Assembly: GCA_018242625.1 (NCBI GenBank)
Contig: JAFEBO010000006.1
Coordinates: 281,132-345,131 of the forward strand
Origin: Planctomycetota bacterium
GTDB taxonomy: Bacteria > Planctomycetota > Phycisphaerae > Phycisphaerales > UBA1924
Length of the DNA stretch: 64,000 nt
Direction of reading: 5' to 3'
A program made the position numbers and the translations under genes. Shown piece after piece: positions 17,281-27,066 of this stretch. Within the stretch, counting starts at the first letter, position 1; each line of letters begins with the position of its first letter. The notes below the pieces were generated by a model. The model made no database searches. It was not told where the DNA came from and saw only the letters and a list, made by a program, of their open reading frames with translations.

Positions 17281-17386
17281 GTGAAAACGTGCCCGGAGAG
17301 GTTGCGGGAGCGGCGGGGAACGACGGGATTTCAGGGTAACAGCGGTCCGGCTCTTGGCAAGTGAAATCGGTCTGCTCTGTCGGGCC

Positions 17387-18985
17387 TCAGGGGCAGAGCA
17401 GGGCGTCGTAGGCAATGACGAAGATGCTGAAGTCGGCGTCGTCGACGAGCCCGTCGGAATTAAAATCGGAGGGGCAGCCCGGGGGCATCTGCGGGTCGGC
17501 GCAGTCGAGCATGTCGTAGGCGATGGCGAAGATGCTGAAGTCGGTGTCGTCTACGAGGCCGTCGTGGTTGAGATCGCAGGGGCAGGGAAGCGATGGGACG
17601 CACGCTTCTTTCCACTGCGGGGCGACGGGAAAGAGCTGGGGCGAGTAGACATCTTCGCCGCTCAGAGCGGAGCGGGTGAGGGTGACTTCGGTGCGGCGCA
17701 GATCGGGAGTGTGGACGGGTGGGGCGGAGAGGAGGGCGGCGCAGCCTTCGTTTCCCGAACTATCGGTGCGAAGGAAGAGGGCGTCGGAGTAGCCGATGGG
17801 CGGGATGGGAGCGGGATTGGCACTTCCGGTGAGCACGAGGCCTGAAGAGGGGTGTGAGATCGCGTCGGCGCCGGCGGTGTTGCCGCTGGTGTATTCCGCG
17901 CGCCAGTCGACGTGCATATTGAGAGGGTCGATCGACCAGAGCTGGGCGTGCGATCCGCCGTCTTCGAGTGCACGCGTGCCGCACGCGAGCAGATGGCCGG
18001 AGGGGAGAAGGTCGAGCGAGGCGCTTGCGGGCTAAACGCCCGGGAGGACGGAAGAGGAGAAGAGCTGGCCGGTTGCGGGGTCGATGAGAAGATGGAGAGC
18101 GGCGGCGGGGCCGGAGGCGTCGGGCGGGTCGCTTGTGCGTGCGAGGACGGCGACGCCGGAAGGGACGACCTTGATTCCCAGGCCGTACTCAAAGACCCGG
18201 ACGTTTTCGGGGGCGATTCCGAAGGCGGCGGCCCAGACTGTTTCGCCGGAGCGCGCGATTCGGGCGACGAGCACGTCGGTGTCGGTGGCGAGGGTGTCGG
18301 GATCGATGAAAGTGATGCCGCCGGTCACGAAGTAATCGCCTCCGGCGAGCGTGGAGATGTCGGTGAAGAAGACCTCGGAAGCGAGTAGCGGATCGGCGCT
18401 GTAGGAGCTGTTGAAGATTGTGGCGCCGTCGGAGGTGCGGAAGCGGAGCAGTTGTCCGGCGGCGAGGCCATCGGCGATGGAGCCGTTTGCGATGAGGCCG
18501 AATTCTCCGGCTCCGGGGCCCGGGGGGACGGTTTCGATTTCCATGCCGGAGCCGCGGGCGGTGCCGCCGCCGGCGTAGCGCTTTTTCCAGACGATGGAGC
18601 CTGAGGAGGAGAAGGAGACGACACAGAGCGCGTTGTTGTCGTAGCCGGAGTGGATTGCGGCGACGAGGTTCAGGCTGGCGCATTCGCGGAGGCTGAAGGC
18701 TTCGTCGTAGTTTCCGGAGACGCCGAAGGATTTTTCCCAGATCGGCGTGCCGTCGGCGGTGGTGCGGATGATTGCGGCGCGCTGTTCATCGGCGGCGAAG
18801 TCGTAGATGGTTCCGGCGAGTGCGAGGGAACCGTTGCGGAGTGCGACAACGTCTTCCATCCGGTGGACGGTTTCGGGGACGCCGATGACGCGGTGAACGG
18901 GCTGAGCGAGCGAGCAGCTTGAGGCGGCTGCCGCGACGAGCCAAAGCCGGGCTGGATGGAGAACGGAGGGGTTCACCGCTCCCAT
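17387..18985 (-). pseudogene. Dockerin-tagged repeat protein gene interrupted by an in-frame TAG
   Basis: From the ATG at 18985 the frame runs 317 codons, meets TAG at 18032-18034, and continues in the same frame for 214 more codons to a normal tag and stop at 17387. The intact paralogue at 31648-33222 aligns straight across the break: VLPGV-stop-PASASL corresponds to VDNVDPAPASL, and downstream both have LLA-GTR, LW-ID and WRAEY. So there is no frameshift, only one stop codon. The protein has a signal peptide, a blade-like repeated region (WEKSFG, WKKRYAGG, DYFVTGG) suggesting a propeller, and a long-form tag. It could be a recent nonsense mutation, a sequencing error or, less likely, readthrough. 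Translation without readthrough gives a tagless protein. Confidence 0.8.
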
Positions 18986-19080
18986 ACGGCGGAATCGGGC
19001 GGACGCTCCAGCGAAGTTTTTGAATCGCCGGGAGCGTTTGGGGCCGTGGGTGATTCTCGGACGTGGGAGGAGAAGATGGG

Positions 19081-21660
19081 TTAAGGGCAGACCAGGGCGT
19101 TGTAGGCGGCTACGAACAGCACGAAATCGCCGTCGTCGACAAAGCTGTCGCTGTTGAGGTCGGAGGGGCAGTCGGCGGGCATGGCCGCGTCGGCGCAGGA
19201 GAGGATGTTGTACGCGGTGGCGAAGAGCACGAAGTCGTCGTCGTCGACGAATGTGTCGGCGTTGAGATCGGCCTTGTTGAGCAGTGTGAAAGTTGCGAAC
19301 TGGGTGCCCGAGAGGCTGGAGAAGTTTGGATCGGTGCCGGCGGCGGGCGAGCCGGCGCTCAGCGGCGGGAGGATCTGGTTGCCGAAGGTGCCGTCGCTCT
19401 GCACGATGGCGGCCATGAGACGGATCTTGGCGCAGCTCGCGGGATTCAGGTTGAGCGCGCCGAAGGGGATGTAAAACTCGAAGCCCTTGGTGGCGGTTGC
19501 GGCGTTGGCGGCGGAGGAGTTGGTCACGCCGGCGGTGTTGCTCCGGTCGAGCGCGACCTGGACGTTGAAGGCGTTGCTGCCGCCGGAGAGGATGCCGCTC
19601 CCGCTGTCGGCGGTGCTGCGGCCGAGGTAAGTCTTGGTAGCGGTGGCGCCGTTGGGCAGGGAGACTTGATCGACGTAGACGGATCCGGCGGCGTTGACCC
19701 AGAAGAGAGTGGAGGGGGCGAAGCCGGCGTCGAAGCGTGTGCCGCTGATGGCCTGCAGACCTGCGGGCGGGTTGCCGGCGGTCGCGGTGTTGAGGATGTT
19801 CTGGCCGGGCGCGCCGGTATCGACGAAGAGGGCGAGGGCGGTGCCGTCGGTGGGGAGATTGCCGGTGATGCCGATGTAGACGCCGGCGCGGGTGGCGCGG
19901 GCGTACATCTGATCGAGTTCGGCGTTGTTGTCGCCGAAGGAAGTTGCGCAGGACTGTGTCGCGAGGGCGTGGCCGTCGGGATCGCCCGAGACGCCGAGTT
20001 CGGTGGTGATTGCGACGCCGTCGGTGAGGGGCGCTGGGGGCACGGGGGGCACGATGCTCACGCGGAACACGCGGTAGGAGTATGCGGGGAGTGCCAGTGT
20101 GTATGCGCCGGCGTTGGCGCTTGTGATGTCGGGATAGGAGGCGTTGGTAACGATGTCGATGCAGGGGGAGTTGCCGGAGAGGGTGTAGCCGGCGAAGTTC
20201 AGCGAGAAGTTCTGGGCGCTGCCGGCGAGGTTGATGGCGACCAGGAGGGTCTGGCGTGGGCCACCGGCGGGGTTGTAATCGCGGGTGAAGGCCCAGACCT
20301 TGCCGCCGGAGGCGGGGACTGGGTTGTAGTCGCCGCGGCGGAGGGCGGGGTTGTTCGTGCGGAGTGAGCCGAGCGCGCGATAGGTTTCGAGCAGCGAGCC
20401 GGAGACGCCGGACTGTTCCTGCACGCTCTTTCCGTCGTTGTCCTTTGAGAAGGAATTGGTGCGGACGAGGGAATTGCTGGCCTTGAGCCAGTAGTTGGAC
20501 ATGGGAGGGCCGGCGACGGCGTTCCACTTGAAGGGTTCGCGCATGGGGATGTCGTCGGCGTCGGAGCCGTAGGACTGTTTGGTGCCGGTCATGCCGATCT
20601 CGTCACCGTAATAGATGATGGGGGGGAGGGGCTGGAGCATGAGGACGGCGGCGGCGGCCTTGGCGCGGCCGGCGGCGTTTCCGCTGGCGCCGATGTTGGA
20701 GGCGAGGCGATCGACATCGTGATCGCCGATGATCGTGAGGAAGGTTTTTCCGGGCTGGGGTTTGCCTCCGGGGAGCGCGGCGAGCGTGGCGGCCATGGAG
20801 TCGTAGAGGCCTTGCGCGGATTCGGAGGAGAGGGCGCTGCGGGCGGCGAACTCGAAGGGCTTGGTGAATGCGCCGTCGAAGGCGGGGAGGAGATCGGTGC
20901 CGTAGTTGCCCCAGTCTCCCTGTTCGGCGAAGGTGAAGACGTTGGGCTTGGTGGTCTGGAGCGCGGACTTCCAGGTGGACCAGAAGCTGATGTTTGCGCC
21001 CCAGCCTTCGGGCGCGCTGGAGTAGGCGTGATCAAGGCGGAAGCCGTCGATGCCGTCGGAGGTGTTGCCGTCGTTGTTTGGGTCGAGCCAGTGGCGGGCC
21101 CAGTTGATGTTGAGGTTGACGGGGTTGGTGTTGCTCAGGTTCCAGTGGATGAAGCCGACGGATGCGCCGTCCCAGGTGTTGTAGACCGAGCCGGTGTACT
21201 GGGTGTTGGACTGATTGCTGAAAGCGAGCCAGGCGTCGTACGGGCTGCTGGGGTTGTTGCGGGCGGACTGGTACCAGGTGCTGTTCTGGCTGATGCCGTA
21301 GGCGACGTAGTCGAGGTAGACCTTGATGCCTTTGGCGTGAGCGGCGTTGACGAAGGCGAGGAACTGGGCTTCGGTGCCGAAGCGGGTGTTGATCTGGCTG
21401 GCATCGCCGTGCTGGTAGCCGTGGTAGGCGGCGGACGGGAAGATGGGATTCATCCAGACGGCGGTGACGCCGAGGGACTGGAGGTAGTCGAGGCTGGCGG
21501 TCATGCCGCCGAAATCGCCGAAGCGGTACTGATCGCTGTCGCTGTCCCGCCAGGCGATGGGCATGAACTGATAGAAGATGTCGTCGGAGACGTCGCGGGG
21601 GGTTTGGGCCCATGCCGGCAACGCAACGGCAAGAGCGAGGGCGCAGCGGGCGGATAACAT
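19081..21660 (-). CDS. GH13 alpha-amylase-family enzyme with dockerin-like tag
   Basis: An 859-residue secreted glycoside hydrolase. The ATG at 21660 begins a signal peptide (about 1-19) and has GGAG about 11 bases upstream. The barrel domain runs about 25-430. The nucleophile is Asp210 (GFRLDH), the acid/base Glu246 (FTFAEQGD), and the third acid Asp315 (GDHD). Conserved region I is unusual: the family normally has Asp-x-Val-x-Asn-His, here DYVAYG (117-122). A beta-sandwich domain C, a further beta-rich domain (about 520-790) and the tag follow. The tag lacks the usual first cysteine (NKADLN where CPADLN is expected). It probably acts on alpha-glucans; specificity is not certain. Confidence 0.92.
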   Translation of the reverse strand: MLSARCALALAVALPAWAQTPRDVSDDIFYQFMPIAWRDSDSDQYRFGDFGGMTASLDYLQSLGVTAVWMNPIFPSAAYHGYQHGDASQINTRFGTEAQFLAFVNAAHAKGIKVYLDYVAYGISQNSTWYQSARNNPSSPYDAWLAFSNQSNTQYTGSVYNTWDGASVGFIHWNLSNTNPVNLNINWARHWLDPNNDGNTSDGIDGFRLDHAYSSAPEGWGANISFWSTWKSALQTTKPNVFTFAEQGDWGNYGTDLLPAFDGAFTKPFEFAARSALSSESAQGLYDSMAATLAALPGGKPQPGKTFLTIIGDHDVDRLASNIGASGNAAGRAKAAAAVLMLQPLPPIIYYGDEIGMTGTKQSYGSDADDIPMREPFKWNAVAGPPMSNYWLKASNSLVRTNSFSKDNDGKSVQEQSGVSGSLLETYRALGSLRTNNPALRRGDYNPVPASGGKVWAFTRDYNPAGGPRQTLLVAINLAGSAQNFSLNFAGYTLSGNSPCIDIVTNASYPDITSANAGAYTLALPAYSYRVFRVSIVPPVPPAPLTDGVAITTELGVSGDPDGHALATQSCATSFGDNNAELDQMYARATRAGVYIGITGNLPTDGTALALFVDTGAPGQNILNTATAGNPPAGLQAISGTRFDAGFAPSTLFWVNAAGSVYVDQVSLPNGATATKTYLGRSTADSGSGILSGGSNAFNVQVALDRSNTAGVTNSSAANAATATKGFEFYIPFGALNLNPASCAKIRLMAAIVQSDGTFGNQILPPLSAGSPAAGTDPNFSSLSGTQFATFTLLNKADLNADTFVDDDDFVLFATAYNILSCADAAMPADCPSDLNSDSFVDDGDFVLFVAAYNALVCP

Positions 21661-22120
21661 GCGGGGCGAACTCCGAGTGGGGAAGTTGATTTTATGAGCT
21701 CGAGAGGAGTTGCCCAAGGGCAAATCGGCCGATCCCGCGCGCAAGGCGCCGGTGGAAATACGGAACTCGGGTGTTTACTTGAGTGGCGCTGGTGGCGGAG
21801 TGAGGAGTTCTTAAGGGCGGATCAACGGGGGGTTTTCCCGGGGAGCGGGCGGTGAAAGATGAAAAACCCGGTTCCAAAGCAGCTGGGCCGGCGTGGGTAT
21901 CGTCAACCTCGCGCCCAAAGTTTTCGACGCTACTGAGCGGCGACGCGGAATTGAGCCTGGATTTCACATTCGGCTCACGCTCCGCTCAGAGTGAAGACTT
22001 CCTTTACGCGGCGATGACAATCCGAGATGCGCCGATCCGCAAGAGCCCGAGAGCAGAAATAAGCCCGGGGTCGGCCCGGGCGTTTCGGAAGGACATTTTG
22101 TGAACGCTCCAGCGGCGGCC
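21661..22120. other. Intergenic region with a probable terminator
   Basis: This lies between the amylase gene start and the stop of the next minus-strand gene. No supported gene lies here. It should hold the amylase promoter, but I find no convincing -35/-10 pair. The only clear element is the hairpin near 22063-22081. Confidence 0.5.
22063..22081 (-). terminator. Probable rho-independent terminator
   Basis: A GCCCGGG (22063-22069) and CCCGGGC (22075-22081) stem has a 5-base loop. Read on the minus strand it is followed by TTATTTCTG. It lies about 40 bases after the stop of the minus-strand gene ending at 22121. The T-tract is weak. Confidence 0.5.
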
Positions 22121-24319
22121 TTACGGACAGGTCAGCGCGTCGTAGCTGGAGACGAAGACCACGAAGTCGGCGTCGTCGGTGTTGCCATCGCCGTTGAGGT
22201 CGCCGCGTGGATCGACGAATGCGTCGTAGTAGCTGACGAAGAGGACGAAGTCGCTGTCGTCGACCTGGCCGTCGCCGTTGAAGTCGCCGGGGCAGGGCCT
22301 GGCGCGGACGACCCATTCAAGGGCGTTGGCGGTGATCCAGGTGCCGTCGGTGCGCTGGTTCCAAGCCCCTGGGTACGCGGCGTCCGACACGGGCCAGAAG
22401 CCCAAGTCGGCGCGCTTCCTGAAGTTGTGCACACTCGCCAGCATTTTGCCGTCGGACCACTTCAGAATCGTGCGGCCGCGCAGCAAGGGCGAAGAATTAG
22501 CCCGCGAACTGTACGACCCGCCGTCAAACTTTCGCACAAAGCTCGAGATCGGGCTCGAAGGCTCGACAACGGATCCAAGAAACGCCTGCCCCGCAGCGAA
22601 TGTGTAGGTCGGCACCGGCGAGGGGACGATCTCGTATCCGTCCGTGACCCAACGGCCAGGAAGCGGATCATAAACAACGTTGGTGAACAAGCCTGTAACC
22701 TCGCCGCCGCCGGCGTCTACAAAGTCGGCAAGCGTGTTTGCCAGAGTGCTCGGGCTGCTGTATAGGTAGAAAGACCACGTGAGCACGGCGTTGAACTGCT
22801 TGAGCGTTGCCAGTGCTGGCGTCGAAGCGGTGGCGGCGGCAAGCCCGACGCCGCTGAAACGACGCGACGCCGCCAATTTGGCTACAACATCATTCTGTGG
22901 CCCGGCATCATCTGCAGGCACGCAGGCCACGTAGGGCTTGACGGTGTAGAGCAGGGCGTTGGCCATGAGCTTGTCGCCGTTGGTGCCGGCCACCCAGGCG
23001 CCGGGGAACACGGTGCTCGACGGCGGCCACATGCCGAGATCGGCGCGGTTGGGCATCTTCGTCGAGACTGCGGCGAGGGTCTTGCCGTCGGACCACTTGG
23101 CCAGGATCAGTCCGCCGGAATTCAGCGCGAAAGTGTTGGGGCGGAAGCTGGTGTTCCCGCCGTTGAATGAGGCCACTCCGCTCATGATCGGGTGGGCGGC
23201 GTAGGCGACCGCGCCGAGGCTCGCGGCGCCGGTCGTGAAGGAGCTTGCGCCCGGGATGATCTCGTAGCCGCCGGTGATCCAGCGACCGCCGAGGCGCCGG
23301 GCCGTGGCCGTCTCGGCGGTGGTAAAGACAGCGGAAACGACGCCGCCGCCCGCATCGACAAAGTCTGCCAGTACGTTGCCGAGCGCAGTCGCGTTGTTAT
23401 AGTTGGAGCTGGACCACGTCATCACGGCGTCGTACGCCTGCAACTGCGCGAGCGTGGGCGTTGAAGTGGTGGTGTCAAAGATGTCGACCTGACCGACGAT
23501 TTCTGTCGCCCGGAGCTTGGCCTGCACGTCGGTTCGGTTCGCCGCAAGGCTGTCGGCCGGCAGCAGCAGCACTTTCGGGCGCATGACGTAGAGCAGGGAG
23601 TTGACCATCAGCTTGATGCCGTCGGTCGTGGTATCCCAGAAGTCGACGCGGGCGTCCTTGGAGGGCGAGTAGAAGTTGAGGTCGACGCGGCCGGGGAGTG
23701 GTCCCGCGGCGACCAGCACGTTGCCGCCGGTCCACTTGGCGACGATGGTGGCGCCGGCGACGACGGAGCTCTGGTTCATGCGGTACGAGCTCGAGCCGCC
23801 GCTGAAGGAACCGACGCCGATCAGGATCGGGTGGTTCTGATCGGTGATCGAAGCCAGATCGAGCGTTTGGACGGAGCCCTGAGTCGGCGAGGCGACGGGC
23901 ATGACGAGGTAGCCGGAGTTCCAGCGTCCGGCGGGAGGAGAGATCCCGAGCGAAAAGACCGAGTTGACCACGCCGCCGCCGGCATCGACGTAATCGGCGA
24001 GATTGTTGCCGAGGGTTGTCGGATCGGCAAAGCCGCTGTCGCTGACAAGCATGACGGCGTCGTAGGCCTTAAGCGCGGCGAGCGTCGGCGTGCCGCTCCC
24101 GGCATTGAACAGATCGACCGCCCCGAACTGTCCCGAGGAGTTCAGCTTTGTCCGGGTGTCTGCGATGTAGGGAGAACTGTGCACGATGAGGACTGAGGGT
24201 TTGCGCTTGGCGCCCGCTTCTGCGCTGGGCACGAACGCCGCACCGATGAGGAGGCACGCCAGAAGCTGCACGAAGAGATTTGAACGAAATACGTCCGCCC
24301 AGCGACTCATCGGTGCCAT
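22121..24319 (-). CDS. Triple GATase1/ThuA-like repeat protein with short-form dockerin-like tag
   Basis: A 732-residue member of the six-gene paralogue family. The start at 24319 is chosen because GGGAG lies 7 bases upstream and the signal peptide follows (ending about residue 36). The mature N-terminus GAKRKPSVLIVHSS is shared with other members. Each of three units carries LADYVDAGGGVV or a close variant, and then WSDGK or WTGG. The C-terminal 57 residues form the short tag (GQVDDSDF, then DPRGDLNGDGNTDD, ending LTCP). Its tag DNA is closely similar to that of the gene at 24595-26805, its neighbour. Function unknown; a repeated ligand-binding or structural role on the cell surface is an inference. 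Confidence 0.88.
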   Translation of the reverse strand: MAPMSRWADVFRSNLFVQLLACLLIGAAFVPSAEAGAKRKPSVLIVHSSPYIADTRTKLNSSGQFGAVDLFNAGSGTPTLAALKAYDAVMLVSDSGFADPTTLGNNLADYVDAGGGVVNSVFSLGISPPAGRWNSGYLVMPVASPTQGSVQTLDLASITDQNHPILIGVGSFSGGSSSYRMNQSSVVAGATIVAKWTGGNVLVAAGPLPGRVDLNFYSPSKDARVDFWDTTTDGIKLMVNSLLYVMRPKVLLLPADSLAANRTDVQAKLRATEIVGQVDIFDTTTSTPTLAQLQAYDAVMTWSSSNYNNATALGNVLADFVDAGGGVVSAVFTTAETATARRLGGRWITGGYEIIPGASSFTTGAASLGAVAYAAHPIMSGVASFNGGNTSFRPNTFALNSGGLILAKWSDGKTLAAVSTKMPNRADLGMWPPSSTVFPGAWVAGTNGDKLMANALLYTVKPYVACVPADDAGPQNDVVAKLAASRRFSGVGLAAATASTPALATLKQFNAVLTWSFYLYSSPSTLANTLADFVDAGGGEVTGLFTNVVYDPLPGRWVTDGYEIVPSPVPTYTFAAGQAFLGSVVEPSSPISSFVRKFDGGSYSSRANSSPLLRGRTILKWSDGKMLASVHNFRKRADLGFWPVSDAAYPGAWNQRTDGTWITANALEWVVRARPCPGDFNGDGQVDDSDFVLFVSYYDAFVDPRGDLNGDGNTDDADFVVFVSSYDALTCP

Positions 24320-24594
24320 TACGATTCTCCCGCGGGTTGCCGGAGTGAAACCACTCGCCCGAACCATTCCGGCCGGGCGTTTTCCGCCAGACTATCAGAA
24401 GGATGGTTCAGGGAAGCACAAATCTGCAACGACGACTTTTTTACTGGACCGCAAATCCTTTGAAGTTTCCCTGACGGAATTCTCGGACCGAGATGTTCGC
24501 ACTGATGCTCGCGGGATTCGGTGGAATTACGAGGACGTCCGGGATTTGCCCGGCAAGCAGGAGCTCCGGCTCAAGAGCATTCTGCGGGCTGGTA

Positions 24595-26805
24595 TTACGG
24601 GCAGAGCAGCGTGTCGTAAGAGGCGGCGAAGACAACGAAATCGGAATCGTCGGTGTTGCCATCGCCGTTGAGGTCGCCGCGCGGATCGACGAGTTCGTCG
24701 TAGTGGGCGGCGAAGAGGACGAAGTCGGAGTCGTCGACCTGGCCGTCGCCGTTGAAATCGCCGGGGCAGGGCTTGTGATAGACGGCGTACTCGAGGGCGT
24801 TGGCCATGAGCCAGGCGCCGTCGGTGCGCTGCTTCCATGCGTTTGCATCAACGCCCTCGGAGAACGGCACAAAGCCGAGATCAACACGCTTGCGGAAGTT
24901 GTGCACCGAAGCGAGCATGCGGCTGTCATTCCAGCGGAGAATTTCCCGGCCGCGGAGAGGAATGTCGACGAACAACTGGCGCCAGGAGCGCGAGCCTCCG
25001 TCAAACTTGCGAACGAAGCGGTTGACGGGGTGATTCGGCTCGAGAAGGACGCCGAGCGTGCCGTTGCCGGTGAGCAATCCGGGGAGGGGACCGGGCGCGA
25101 GGTCGTACCCGCCGCTCACCCAGCGGCCGAGAAGCGAGGTGGAATCGCCCGTATCGATGTTGGCGAACGCGCCGAGAACGACGCCGCCGCCCGCGTCGAC
25201 ATAGTCTGCCATGCGGTCGCCGAGCGTGACGGGCGAGCCGTACGCGAGATTGCTGTAGGTGAGGATCGCACCGAAGGGCTGGAGCGTCGAGCCGGAAGGC
25301 GGCGCGCCCGCGGCGTTCACCACGGTGACGCCGCTGAAGCGCCGCAACGCGACGATCTTGTTGCGCACGTCATTCGAGGAAGCGGTGTAATCCGCCGCGA
25401 CACATCCGATGTAGGGCTTGCACACGGTGAGGAGCGCGTTGGCCAGCAGTTTGCCGCCGTCGCTCGAAGCGTCCCAGCCGCCGGAAGCGACCGAGGTCGA
25501 AAAGATCGACATGCACAGATCGATTCGGTTGGGCAAGCGCGTGGATCCGGCGGCGAGCGGCGAACCGTTGGAGGACTGCGCGATTGTGAACGCGCCCGGA
25601 CGCAGCGCGGTGAACCGCATGCCGTAGTTGTTATTCGTGAGCGATGTGACGCCGGCCACAATCGGATGCGCGGGATAGACGACGGTGCCGAGCGTCATCG
25701 TCTCAGAGGGATTTCCGGGCTGAACGAGTTCGTAGTCGGGGGACCAGCGGCCGGGGATCGCGTACTGCGGGTAGAATGAGGCCGCGGTGACGACCACGCC
25801 GCCTCCGGCGTCCACATAGTCGGCGAGCACGTTGCCGAAAGCGACCGGGGGTTTAGGGCCCATGAGTGCCAGGAGCAGTCCGTCGTAACCCGACAGCTGC
25901 TGGAGCGTTGGGACGCCATAGGTGATGTCGATGACATCGATGATGCCGAGCAGGCCGGTTGTACGCATTTTGGCGATGCCGTCGGCCGCCGTGTAGGCGC
26001 CCTCCGGTGCATTCTGCACGATCGCGACGCGCGGGCGGATCGTGTAGAGCAGCGCATTGACCATCAGCTTGAGGCCGTCGGTCGTGATCGCCCAGTATCG
26101 CGATCCGAGCGAACTGGAGACGGGTGAAAAGTTGAGGTCGGCGCGTCCGGGAAGCGGGCCCGCGGAGGCGAGGACGATCCCGTCGGTGTACTTCGCAAGA
26201 ATGGTGGCGCCGGCGACGACCGAGGTCGCGCTGTTGCGCTCGCCTCCGGTGCCGATGCTGAAGATCCCAACCCCCGTGAGCACGGGGTGATTCTGGTCGG
26301 TGATCGAGGCGATGTCGATGCTTTTCGGAAACGACGCCAAGACGACACTGCGGGGCGCCGGAAGGCTCAGGTAGCCCGGGTTCCAACGGCCGGTGGGTGC
26401 ATTGCCCGTGATTGTTGACTGGGCGTCTGGCATGGTGACGACTCCGCCGCCGGCATCGACATAGTCGGCGAGCGCGTTGCCGAGGGCGGCAGGATCCTGA
26501 AAGGCGGCATCACCCCCGGAAGAGAACACAAGCACCGCGTCGTAGTCGTGCAGCTGCGCGAGCGTGGGAGTCTGGATCGTGGCATTGAAGAGATCGACCG
26601 CGCCGAAGACGCCGGCGGAGCCGAGCTTCTGCTGGACGTCGGCGCTCTGTTCGGCAAAGGAGGATGAATGCACGACCAGCACCTTGGGCTGGCGCTTCTG
26701 GGTCGCGTGGGCCGGGCTTGCGACCAATGCGATCGCGAGGATGACGACTGCTGTAGCCACCTGACTCAGGATTGCAGAGGCACAACTGCGAACGTACTGC
26801 GGCAT
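24595..26805 (-). CDS. Triple GATase1/ThuA-like repeat protein with short-form dockerin-like tag
   Basis: A 736-residue paralogue directly upstream of the gene at 22121-24319 on the same strand, with a 275-base gap. GGAGAG lies 7 bases before the ATG at 26805, and the signal peptide is about 1-35. Unit 1 starts QPKVLVVHSS; all three units carry the LADYVDAGGGVV motif or a near variant. The short tag has intact calcium-loop residues in both loops (NGDGQVDD and NGDGNTDD). A block of about 45 bases in the tag coding region differs from the neighbour gene by about one base, pointing to recent duplication or conversion. Role unknown. Confidence 0.88.
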   Translation of the reverse strand: MPQYVRSCASAILSQVATAVVILAIALVASPAHATQKRQPKVLVVHSSSFAEQSADVQQKLGSAGVFGAVDLFNATIQTPTLAQLHDYDAVLVFSSGGDAAFQDPAALGNALADYVDAGGGVVTMPDAQSTITGNAPTGRWNPGYLSLPAPRSVVLASFPKSIDIASITDQNHPVLTGVGIFSIGTGGERNSATSVVAGATILAKYTDGIVLASAGPLPGRADLNFSPVSSSLGSRYWAITTDGLKLMVNALLYTIRPRVAIVQNAPEGAYTAADGIAKMRTTGLLGIIDVIDITYGVPTLQQLSGYDGLLLALMGPKPPVAFGNVLADYVDAGGGVVVTAASFYPQYAIPGRWSPDYELVQPGNPSETMTLGTVVYPAHPIVAGVTSLTNNNYGMRFTALRPGAFTIAQSSNGSPLAAGSTRLPNRIDLCMSIFSTSVASGGWDASSDGGKLLANALLTVCKPYIGCVAADYTASSNDVRNKIVALRRFSGVTVVNAAGAPPSGSTLQPFGAILTYSNLAYGSPVTLGDRMADYVDAGGGVVLGAFANIDTGDSTSLLGRWVSGGYDLAPGPLPGLLTGNGTLGVLLEPNHPVNRFVRKFDGGSRSWRQLFVDIPLRGREILRWNDSRMLASVHNFRKRVDLGFVPFSEGVDANAWKQRTDGAWLMANALEYAVYHKPCPGDFNGDGQVDDSDFVLFAAHYDELVDPRGDLNGDGNTDDSDFVVFAASYDTLLCP

Positions 26806-27066
26806 GGACGGACTCTCCGTTCTGGCTCAGGATCTGGGCCGACTGAGGCAAGCTGCGAGGAAACCAAGCGCCGGCCCTCAGCAAAGGAGAGTTTGAGCCT
26901 CCCAAAGTCGAGTTTTTGACGGGAGGGTCTCGTTGTGAGGTGGGTTATGAGCCTGGCGGGCTGTGGTGCGCTGGGTTGGATAGGCAAAAATCCGCACCGG
27001 CGGGCGCCCTATTGGAATCAAGGTTGGTAGGGAGTCGCCCCGCGGACAGCGCTCTGGCAATAGAAG

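Noticed and set aside
18032-18034. TAG decoded as pyrrolysine or through a reassigned code
   Set aside because: Other genes end in TAG (for example the one ending at 27816), no pyrrolysine genes were seen, and the paralogue has a non-special residue there.
22121-24760. Repeated blocks that could be taken for a CRISPR array or transposon ends
   Set aside because: The repeats are coding, in register with tag codons, unequal in spacing and lie inside genes; no cas or transposase gene is present.
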